DNA from: Schistocephalus solidus
Taxonomy: Eukaryota; Platyhelminthes; Cestoda; Diphyllobothriidea; Diphyllobothriidae
Assembly: GCA_017591395.1 (NCBI GenBank)
Contig: WEDG01004114.1
Span: forward strand, 407,510-471,509
Direction of reading: 5' to 3'
Length of the DNA stretch: 64,000 bases
Numbering within the stretch: the first letter of the stretch is position 1; every line of letters starts with the position of its first letter. Below, one piece after another: positions 48,199-58,857 of this stretch. The notes below the pieces were generated by a model. That model was not told the DNA's origin and made no database searches. It saw nothing but the letters and a program-made list of their open reading frames with translations. A program made the translations under genes and the position numbers.

Positions 48199-48836
48199 GG
48201 CGTCGGGAAAAACTAATATAATTGACAAATATAGAAGCCCCACTGCCTGTACGCTTGCATTATCTGACAGGTGTTTTGGAGTAAATACATTTTTATGGCA
48301 GTTTTTCAGGAAAAATAACGAGCTCATAACAGGAGATTAAAAACAAACATAGTTCAAAAATTATGTTACAAACACAGTAAACATTTAAAAGACTAGCTGA
48401 ACGATAAACGTTCCTTCAAGGCAGCATAGATATACACAAGACATTTGTGCGTGAGGTCAGATCAGAGTGTGAAAAGAATTAAGTGGTTCGCCTGAATTAC
48501 TCTTAATTAATTTTATCTATGTATGAAAATGATGCACTTTTTGGAGCCAGACTGACAAATTGTACCATGGATTTAATGGGCAGTTTGGCTAAAAGACCAT
48601 TAGCTAAAAGTATGTGGCTATTAACAGTTGCATTTTTTATTGGTTTATCAGATTGCTGTCGTTATGTTCGTGGCGAAATAAAATACATAAATGGTTTAAT
48701 GCAGCAACGAAATTCGTAAATAATTTACCCAGGAATAAATAAGTATTTTGAGTAGATTTACATTCACATAAAATTGAATTCCAGATAAAACTACCTCTGG
48801 TTAATTGGATAAGAAAAAACGATTATAAAAACAATG
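48085..48836. repeat. Segment present only in the left arm
   Basis: The right arm goes directly from the equivalent of 48,836 to the equivalent of 48,085. The right-arm junction reads (inverted) GTTAAACTGGATAAAAACG, joining GTTAAACTGGA (left, 48,079) to TGGATAAAAACTAAGG (left, 48,834), with shared TGGA. This looks like a deletion of about 750 bases at a 4-base microhomology in the right arm. The first 115 bases also exist in A1, so the left state is ancestral at least there. Confidence 0.75.
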
Positions 48837-50325
48837 GATAAAAACTAAGGTAATTAAAAGTTTATTAAATGCAAGAATTTATTAACGACACTGACAATAT
48901 TGACAATGCAATTTTTAGCACCAAAATAACACATTTTTTTAAGCATTATATAAACCAATTTCATAAAGGCATCTGAGTAAACAGTGCCACATTTTTGAAG
49001 GACAGTTAAAGTCTTTTTCAAAAGGTCTAACAAAATATTTCATCGTGAATACTGCAATGCTACCTAGGGCAGAAAAAGAGTTTTATTTTTACTTGATTCG
49101 GAAAACAACGGCTCAGAAATGTAATGCATTTTCTCCTATTTTCAGGAAACAATATGCGCTTGGCAATAAATAAGAAGATTTTTCCTTATTGTGTGGATTG
49201 GGAAGTCAACGAAAAAAAGAATCTTAGAGAAAGAAATATATTTATGCATTTTAAACAGCGTGCAGGACAAAAAAATTATGCGTTTAATGTCGAAAATATC
49301 ACTACCAGCGAAATATAATTTAGGTGCTGACGTAGATGCTATTCTCATTTGATCTTACTTTGGTGATCGTGGTCCATCGATATTAGCATTAATTAGCGGA
49401 TAAGTAATCGTTCTTTAACCACCTACTGTAGAAACATTTAGATTCCTATTTGACAACATAGTTGAAAACCACTATCTCAAAGTTCCCATACCGACAAAAT
49501 CGGAAATATTTTACTCTTTGAGCAACATCAATGCCCATGTTATCGCTCCTTCATGACCTTATCTTGATGTGTTCTTGCAACGAATCTCACGTAACTAGTA
49601 GGGTTTTCCAGTGAGGTCTTAAACTAAAGACATTTATATAGTTTTAGCAAACTAATCCTGAAATTAAATCTTCTTTGTATTTTGAGGTATATGTTTGTAT
49701 TTTCTGCAGTGTTGACAAAATTCGACGACATTTACTGGCTTTTGTGCGGATCAATTCATTGTACCACGATTGCGTGGTTTTGCTGCATATGTCTGCAATT
49801 CCTTAAAACGCATGCAACGTTTTTGTTATAGAAAAACGTCAGGAATGGGGAACAATTGTGGGTTCAGTGCAGTTCGGGAAGGTGATGAAGAGACATACGA
49901 TATGGCGACTTTCAGACAGATGCCTAAGTTAAGCTACCAGCCAGCATAAATCAGTAAAAAAAAGCACATGCGGTCAACAAGTTAAGCCCCCGCCAGCAAA
50001 CACAGTTCAAATTTTCTCTATTGCGCCGCCTTTTACTAGAGAAAAAGGCCCTAGTGTGCAGATGCAGCTAATACACCTTTTAAAATTCCATGACCCAACC
50101 TAATGAAACGAGCAACGGCTGAGTCCACTGGCAGTTTCCAGAAAGGGCAGAAAGGTTTAATTTTACAGAATGTTATAGCCGTATACGGAAACAATTTTTG
50201 AATAATTTAAGGAGCAGGTTAACCTAGACCGAGGGGATTCTTCGCAGTTTATGGGTTCACGGAACAATGGTCAGTTGGAACCTCCTTCATGCCTTGTAGA
50301 ATATTCACAAATATTACCACCTGAA

Positions 50326-51244
50326 GCAGATCGATGATTACCGAAGGAAAGTTCCACGATGAGAGACGTACCTGAGCAATCATTCTGAAGCCTTGTCTAA
50401 CAGGATAATCAAGAGCGCTTTGGAACATTGATTTGAAACACGGTTATTGGATGGCAAAGGTGTGCATCTTAAATTACTGAGCGTGATATCGGAGACACTT
50501 AACATTACACATTCACTGCCAAATCCCTCTGGAATCGGTTTCTCTAGGTTTCCTGCCAATAAAAATTGTCCCTGAAATTCCCAAGTTTATAATTTTCAGA
50601 CTAAAAGTTGGCTACTGGCGTCTCTACAGCAAGGTCGGCAATAATTTTACTCTCTCTGTCCAGAGTGAGTCACAACGAGTAGGGTTGACTGCAGTAGGCA
50701 CATGTGCATTTGCAGGCGTTGTGTTTACACATAACCTGATGAAGATGACGGTTTTCGGACAGCATTTCGCCATGCAGGAACCAGAACAATTGTTAAGGGA
50801 CGGTGCAGGTTTTTCAAGAAGAGCGGCTACCCAACAGATGGTTAGTAAAGTTTACATGCTTAACGCAAACTGGGAAAACCGACTGAAAGTTCAACAGACC
50901 AACATCCTGCCATCGAGATAAGCAAGAAAAGTTTATGTGCCACGATCGAGTTTTCGAAACTATTCACTATGGTTCGATTAATCCTTTTGACTAGAGTTCT
51001 GTTCACTGCCAAAAACGTATCAATTTTTGGATTTCAATCCCTTATGTAAAGTTTACAATTGTTCGAAGAAACATTCACTGTTAGATAAGTCACTGAAACT
51101 TAGTTGATATTTAAAATAATGCTAAGTTTCCTGCCGAATTTGGCTTCTCATAGTTACGCAATCAGATATATTTTACTGGACAGAGCTATCGACAGGGAGA
51201 GCATTTCAGACAAAATATTTGGAAACTGCTCACTTTATACGTAT
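50326..51244. other. Loop of the palindrome
   Basis: Unpaired central 0.9 kb. The only frame of note is 50,685-50,921 (78 codons, plus), which reads TAVGTCAFAGVVFTHNLMKM early and ends on a stop. Unrecognised. Any transposase would be expected here or in a longer relative; none is visible. Confidence 0.5.
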
Positions 51245-52689
51245 GAAACTGTTAATATTTGTAAATATTTTACAAGGCATGAAGGAGGTTTAAACTGACC
51301 ATTGTTCCGTGAACCCATAATTTGCGAAGAATCCCCTCGGTTTAGGTTAACCTCCTCTTTAAATTATTCAAAAATTGTTTCCGTATATGGCAATAACATT
51401 CTGTAAAATGAAACATTTCCGCCCTTTTTAGAAACTGCCAGTGGACTCAGCCGTTGCTCGTTTCATGAGGTTGGGTCATGGAATTTTAAAATGTGTAGTT
51501 ACTGCATCTGCAAAGGATAAAATTTGACCAAAGAATCTGGACGGTGTGTTTGCTGGTGGGGAGTTTACCTTGTTAACCACATGTGTTTTTTTTTTACTGA
51601 TTTATGCGGGCTGGTAGCTTAATTTAGGCATCTGTCTGGAAGTCGCCATATCGTATGTCTCTTCATCACCTTCCCGAACAACACTGAACCCACATTTGTT
51701 CCCCATTCCTGAATGTTTTCTATAACAAAAAATCTTTGCACGCGTTTTTAAGAATGTTAGACATATGCGTCAAAAAAACGCATTCGTGATAAAATAAATT
51801 GATCCGCACTAAAAACCAGTTAATGTCCTCGAATTTGGTCAACATTGCAGAATATACAAACATATACCTCGAAATACAAAGAAGATTTAATTTCAGGATT
51901 AGTTTGCTAAACCGATATTAACGTCTTTGCTTTAAAAACCTCACCTGAAAACGTGAGATTCTTTGCAAGAACACATCAAGATAAAATAATAAAACAGCGA
52001 TAACGTGGGCATTGATTTTGCTCAAAGAGTTAAATATTCCCGATTTTGTCGGTATGGGAACTTTGAGATAGTGGTTTTCAACTGCGTTCGTCAAATAGTA
52101 TCTAAATGCCTCTACAGTAGGGGATTAAAGGACGATTACTTATCCGCTTATATAGATGGGACCAGATCGCCGAAGAAGGATCGATTGAGAATAGCAACAA
52201 CGTCAGCATCTAACTTATATTTCGCTGGTAGTGATTTTTCGACATTAAAGCTTAATTTTTTTTTTCCTGCACGCTGTTTAAAATGCATAAATATATTTTT
52301 TTTATGATTCTTTTTTCGTTGACTACCTAATCCACGCAATAAGTAAAAATCTTCTTTTTCATTGCCAAGCGCATCTTGTTTCCTGAAAATTGGAGAAAAT
52401 GTATTACATTTCTGAGCCATTGTTTACCGAATCTAGTAAAAATCAAACTGCTTTTCTGCCATAGGTAGCGTTGCAGTATTCACTGTGAAATATTTGGTTA
52501 GACTTTTTGAAAGAGAATTCAACCCCCCTTCGAAAAAACGGCACTGTTAACTTAGATGCCTGTATCGAAATTGGTTTATAAAATGCTTCAAAAAAGGTGT
52601 TATTTTTGTGCAAATAATCGCTTTGTCAATATTGTCAGTTTCGTTAATAAATTCTTACCTTTAATAAAATTTTAATTACCTTCGTTTTT

Positions 52690-54790
52690 ATCCAGTTTAA
52701 CGCAGGTACTAAGCGAAGAGAGACGAAAAAATGTTTGATTGCTTGGAAATTAATCACTTCACACTGTACGGTAAAAGTTTCAAATGCAGGACGTTACCTT
52801 CATAACTTATTGGAGAAGGCGTATTTAGTGGTGGTTATTGCAACATAGCTGCTTAGCATTGCATCTAATACACCACAATCTCTAGAATATAACCTCTCCC
52901 TGTTGATTGTGTATTCACAATATGTTTGTACCCAACATAGTTACATGCAGTTGTTATTCAAAAAACATTTCTTAGGTGACTGCTACTTTGGGCCGAAAAT
53001 TATTAATCGCGATCAGGTCCTCAGGCATATTTCAGCAAGCATATACCACATGCAATTTACTGTTTGCGTTTTTTCACGCTATACGGCAATTAATCTCCCT
53101 AAAATCTAAATAACACACTAGCCACATAACACCGGACGATTGCAGAGGAATGGCAGACCACTGCAACTATCGATATCGGTAATAATCATCCTTGAATGAG
53201 TGGTAAAATGAAAAATAAATTGAACTTCCTTTAAAACGGTGTCAGCTTTGGGCAATTATAACTTAATAATTGCATTTTGGATAAACAAAGAGGGTCACAA
53301 TACGATAAAAAATGGGTAAAATAGGCCACCAGACGTAGATATAAGAAATTTTTATGCCAATTGAGAGAAGAAAAAATTGCGACTTGATTTCAAAAGCTAA
53401 ATATTTTGAGAGAAGTGGAGCTGCTATTTACATGTAATTTTTAAGTCTTCCTTTTAAATGCGTCAGAAAATAAATGGATAGTGACCAAAGCAAAGTACAT
53501 TTACAAAAATCGTCTGAAACGAGGAAGAAAGTAGGACCTGTCGTCCACAAATACAGTTGACAATGATAAAATATAGCTTAAAATAATTTTTCCTAGAAGG
53601 CGTGCTAAACGTTTCACCTTTGATCAAATTCCAACATTCTTGGGTGGTTTTTTTTGGAATTTTTCAGAGCAAAAAGTACAAAATCTCTGAGGATGTGAGG
53701 CAAGTGAAACAGAATTAACATAGAGCTGCCTGTACATTTGGGAAAATTATTCATCCCCTGAAACGTACCTGTGAGAGGGTGAGCAGATAGAGGTGAATTA
53801 GTTATTAAAGCATATGTATACAATATGCAACACTAGGTGAATGTCTCCATACGCCTATGCAACGGGGGTTTTTCGCTCAATTTTCTAGAAAGTGTGTTAA
53901 TACGCTGATCAAAAGTACAAAGCTAACCTTTGCTTTCATGAATAGGCAATGCGTTGTGTAAAATGTTTTTCTTCAAGGGTCAACTGGACATCATTTGGAA
54001 CTGTCATTTAAACAAGAAATCCTTAACTTTTAGACTCTTCTTTTTAAGTACAAATTCATTTCCATCATTGGACTAGGAGTATTCAGGAAAAATGTAGTTG
54101 CAATTTGACCTTCAGCAGCATGTTCAGCATGTGAGTGCGTGAATATGGAGCATTGCGCATACTTTCTGAGGTCTATGGCATAGTAGTCCAATAACGTCAT
54201 TCAATTAGCAGTTGATATAAGATGCATTATAATAATATACTAACAAAGTTTTAAGTAGAGATGGTTCCACAAACTCTGCCTTTTAAGCCCTCGTCCTCTC
54301 CGCTCGAAATGACATACACTCGATTCTGTAAATATTTTAGCAAAAACTGGTTAAATGATGGCACCATTTTCAGTTATGAATGAAAATTTGGGAAACCTTT
54401 TTTCACTAAGCACCGTGCCGGTCTGAAGTCTTTCTCAACCAAGAATTCAGTTAAATATACCTACACAGAGTCTATGCATTGGTCATTTACACTATCCGTC
54501 TGAAAACCAAAACTTATTTTTGTTTGTTAGGATTTCAAAAAAGAAAACTTCAAAGTTATCTTTGTATTTAAACCTGTCTTACCTAAACTAGTTTAAATTT
54601 ACTTGCGAACGCAGTTATCCTGTTAATAGATTTCAACGAAAGCTATCTTCAATAACATTACTCTGACCAGTATCTGATAGTGTCTATAGTATCCAGCCTT
54701 TTCCCTATTGTACACATCGCGTCTGGTCAACAGCTGACATTAGAATGAATGCAATATCGAAAGTTCGAGTACATTTTCGCAGTTTACGGA
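52690..54790 (-). repeat. Right outer arm of the palindrome
   Basis: Reverse complement of the left outer arm, including one inverted copy of the 935-bp subterminal unit (about 53,855-54,785). This inverted copy matches the tandem array units at 55.5-58.8 kb more closely than the left arm does (both read CTAGTTTAGGTAAGACAGGT where the left arm has CTAGTCTAGGTAAGACATGT), so the array was probably seeded from this side. Confidence 0.8.
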
Positions 54791-54904
54791 AAAAATTAAA
54801 TTTAAGAACAACCGCCTAATGGGCAGTCGATGAAAGTATACGTAACAGATTTACTCTTCACGTTCCCACATGCTGAAGTGCTTAATGCATACATAGATCC
54901 CTGT

Positions 54905-55495
54905 ATTCCCTGCTTTTGCCCACATTCTGCCTGTTCCTAAGAAAATGGCTTGCTGAGCATCTCATAAACTCTAAAAAACCAAAATACTAGTACAATATGT
55001 ACGTTGAATAACGAACTCAAATTTTGACAAAACATTGCATGCGTTAGGTTATTTAAGATCCGTCCCACAAAATAATTTGCCGAATCTCATGTTCCAAAGC
55101 TTTTTGCCTATTGAAGTCCACGCGTTATTTCTGGTTTTTAATCACTTAGCACCAAATTTGCTCCTCGATTACAGAGCATCCACCTTATATATGCATGATT
55201 GAATGTCTCCATAAGTTCTGTCTTTGTATTTATATATGACGATAAATGGCTGGTTCAAATACCAAAGGGCGTTAGTTTTTGAATTAACTTTTCTCCTACA
55301 AACTGTGTAAATGTACTCTTACTTTCGATAATGCATTCACTCTAATGTCAGCTGTTGACCAGAGGCGATGTGTACAATAGGGATCAACTGGATACTTTAG
55401 ACACTATCAGATACTGGTCAGAGTAATGCTATTAAAAATAGCTTTCGGTGAGATCTATTAACAGGATAACTGCGTTCGCAAGTAAATTTGAACTA
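54905..55495 (+). repeat. Direct duplicate block, right copy
   Basis: A copy of 39,990-40,580, starting abruptly one base beyond the palindrome end. Near 55,476-55,495 it switches without gap from the A-type subterminal sequence to the subtype found in the palindrome arms. Confidence 0.88.
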
Positions 55496-58400
55496 GTTTA
55501 GGTAAGACAGGTTTAAATACAAAGATAACTTTGAAGTTTTCTTTTTTGAAATCCTTACAAACAAAACTGAGTTTTGGTTTTCAGACGGATAGTGTAAATA
55601 GCCAATGCATAGACTCTGTGTAGGTATATTTAACTGAATTCTTGGTTGAGAAAGACTTCAGACCGGCACGGTGTTTAGTGAAAAAAGGTTTCCCAAATTT
55701 TCATTCATAACTGAAAATGGTGCCATCATTTAACCAGTTTTTGCTAAAATATTTACAGAATCGAGTGTATGTCATTTCGAGCGGAGAGGACGAGGGCTTA
55801 AAAGGCAGAGTTTGTGGAACCATCTCTACTTAAAACTTTGTTAGTATATTATTATAATGCATCTTTATATCAACTGCTAATTGAATGACGTTATTGGACT
55901 ACTATGCCATAGACCTCAGAAAGTATGCGCAATGCTCCATATTCACGCACTCACATGCTGAACATGCTGCTGAAGGTCAAATTGCAACTACATTTTTCCT
56001 GAATACTACTAGTCCAATGATAGAAATGAATTTGTACTTAAAAAGAAGAGTCTAAAAAGTTAAGGATTTCTTTGTTTAAATGACAGTTCCAAATGATGTC
56101 CAGTTGACCCTTGAAGAAAACATTTTACACAACGCATTGCCTATTCATGAAAGCAAAGGTTATCTTTGTACTTTGATCAGCGTATTAACACTTTCTGAAA
56201 ATTGAGCGAAAAACCCCCGCTGTGCATAGGCGTATGGACACTAAGTACTTGAACGTTCGATACCGCATTCACTCTAATGTCAGCTGTTGACCAGACGCGA
56301 TCTGTCACAATAGGGAAAAGGCTGGATACTATAGACACCATCAGATACTGGTCAGAGTAATGTTATTGAAGATAGCTTTCGTTGAAATCTATTTACAGGA
56401 TAACTGCGTTCGCAAGTAGAATTTGAACTAGTTTAGGTAAGACAGGTTTAAATACAAAGATAACTTTGAAGTTTTCTTTTTAAAATCCTAACAAAACAAA
56501 AATGAGTTTTTGGTTTTCAGACGGATAGTGTAAATAGCCAATGCATAGACTCTGTGTAGGTATATTTAACTGAATTCTTGGTTGAGAAAGACTTCAGACC
56601 GGCACGGTGCTTAGTGAAAACAGGTTTCCCAAATTTCCATTCATAACTGAAAATGGTGCCATCATTTAACCAGTATTTGCTAAAATATTTACAGAATCGA
56701 GTGTATGTCATTTCGAGCGAGAGGACGAGGGCTTAAAAAGGCAGGGTTTGTGGAACCATCTCTACTTAAAACTTTGTTATATATTGTTATAATGCATCTT
56801 TATATCAACTGCTAATTGAATGACGTTATTGGACTACTATGCCATAGACCTCAGAAAGTATGCGCAATGCTCCATATTCACGCACTCACATGCTGAACAT
56901 GCTGCTGAAGGTCAAATTGCAGCTTCATTTTTCCTGAATACTACTAGTCCAATGATAGAAATGAATTTGTACTCAAAAAGAAGAGTCTAAAAAGTTAAGA
57001 TTTCTTGTTTAAATGACAGTTCAAATGATGTCCAGTTGACCCTTGAAGAAAAACATTTTACACAACGCATTGCCTATTCATGAAAGCAAAGGTTAGCTTT
57101 GTACTTTTGATCAGCGTATTAACACACTTTCTTGAAAATTGAGCGAAAAACCCCGCTGCATAGGCGTATGGACACTAATGTACTTGAACGTTCGATACTG
57201 CATTCACTCTAATGTCAGCTGTTGACCAGACGCGATCTGTACAATAGGGAAAAGGCTGGATACTATAGACACTATCAGATACTGGTCAGAGTAATGTTAT
57301 TGAAGATAGCTTTCGTTGAAATCTATTTACAGGATAACTGCGTTCGCAAGTAAATTTGAACTAGTTTAGGTAAGACAGGTTTAAATACAAAGATAACTTT
57401 GAAGTTTTCTTTTTTAAAATCCTAACAAACAAAAATGAGTTTTGGTTTTCAGACGGATAGTGTAAATAGCCAATGCATAGACTCTGTGTAGGTATATTTA
57501 ACTGAATTCTTGGTTGAGAAAGACTTCAGACCGGCACGGTGCTTAGTGAAAACAGGTTTCCCAAATTTCCATTCATAACTGAAAATGGTGCCATCATTTA
57601 ACCAGTATTTGCTAAAATATTTACAGAATCGAGTGTATGTCATTTCGAGCGGAGAGGACGAGGGGCTTAAAAGGCAGGGTTTGTGGAACCATCTCTACTT
57701 AAAACTTTGTTAGTATATTATTATAATGCATCTTTATATCAACTGCTAATTGAATGACGTTATTGGACTACTATGCCATAGACCTCAGAAAGTATGCGCA
57801 ATGCTCCATATTCACGCACTCACATGCTGAACATGCTGCTGAAGGTCAAATTGCAACTACATTTTTCCTGAATACTACTAGTCCAATGATAGAAATGAAT
57901 TTGTACTTAAAAAGAAAGAGTCTAAAAAGTTAAGGATTTCTTGTTTAAAATGACAGTTCCAAATGATGTCCAGTTGACCCTTTGAAGAAAAAAACATTTT
58001 TACACAACGCATTGCCTATTCATGAAAGCAAAGGTTAGCTTTGTACTTTTGATCAGCGTATTAACACACTTTCTTGAAAATTGAGCGAAAAACCCCCGTT
58101 GCATAGGCGTATGGACACTAATGTACTTGAACGTTCGATACTGCATTCACTCTAATGTCAGCTGTTGACCAGACGCGATCTGTACAATAGGGAAAAGGCT
58201 GGATACTATAGACACTATCAGATACTGGTCAGAGTAATGTTATTGAAGATAGCTTTCGTTGAAATCTATTTACAGGATAACTGCGTTCGCAAGTAAATTT
58301 GAACTAGTTTAGGTAAGACAGGTTTAAATACAAAGATAACTTTGAAGTTTTCTTTTTTAAAATCCTAACAAACAAAAATGAGTTTTGGTTTTCAGACGGA

Positions 58401-58820
58401 TAGTGTAAATAGCCAATGCATAGACTCTGTGTAGGTATATTTAACTGAATTCTTGGTTGAGAAAGACTTCAGACCGGCACGGTGCTTAGTGAAAAAAGGT
58501 TTCCCAAATTTTCATTCATAACTGAAAATGGTGCCATCATTTAACCAGTATTTGCTAAAATATTTACAGAATCGAGTGTATGTCATTTCGAGCGGAGAGG
58601 ACGAGGGCTTAAAAGGCAGGGTTTGTGGAACCATCTCTACTTAAAACTTTGTTAGTATATTATTATAATGCATCTTTATATCAACTGCTAATTGAATGAC
58701 GTTATTGGACTACTATGCCATAGACCTCAGAAAGTATGCGCAATGCTCCATATTCACGCACTCACATGCTGAACATGCTGCTGAAGGTCAAATTGCAACT
58801 ACATTTTTCCTGAATACTAC
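55314..58820 (+). repeat. Tandem array of the 935-bp subterminal unit, 3.75 copies
   Basis: Units start at 55,314, 56,246, 57,181 and 58,124 (lengths 932, 935, 943 and about 697, the last cut). Each runs from TACTTGAACGTTCGATACTG (A-type start in unit 1) to GCATAGGCGTATGGACACTA. Units differ by few substitutions and some homopolymer changes. The 64-codon frames at 56,517-56,711 and 57,449-57,643 (minus) are identical because the units are. The same unit occurs singly at 45,990-46,930 and inverted in the right arm. Confidence 0.93.
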
Positions 58821-58857
58821 AATGCATCGCTACTTAACACTATGCTGCTCTTTTCAT

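Larger units (their letters stand above)
45884..54904. mobile_element. Large palindromic foldback element, about 9 kb
   Basis: The left arm 45,884-50,325 pairs with the right arm 51,245-54,904 in reverse complement around a loop of about 920 bases. Outer ends: GGATCTATGTATGCATTA on the left and TAATGCATACATAGATCC on the right. Paired landmarks going inward: CACATTCTCAGAGATTTTGC with its complement near 53,690; TATTTGTGGAGGACAGGTCC with 53,540; TGCAGTGGTCTGCCATTCCT with 53,150; ACCAGCGAAATATAATTTAG with 52,220; CTTCTTTGTATTTTGAGGTA with 51,870; CCTCCTTCATGCCTTG with 51,280. The arms are clearly diverged from each other, so this is not a simple assembly mirror. No coding domain was recognised in the arms or loop. 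Long arms with subterminal repeats recall Foldback/Galileo elements. Confidence 0.85.

Noticed and set aside
56517..57643. Two identical 64-codon ORFs suggesting a conserved gene pair
   Set aside because: They are identical because they lie in adjacent units of the 935-bp tandem repeat.
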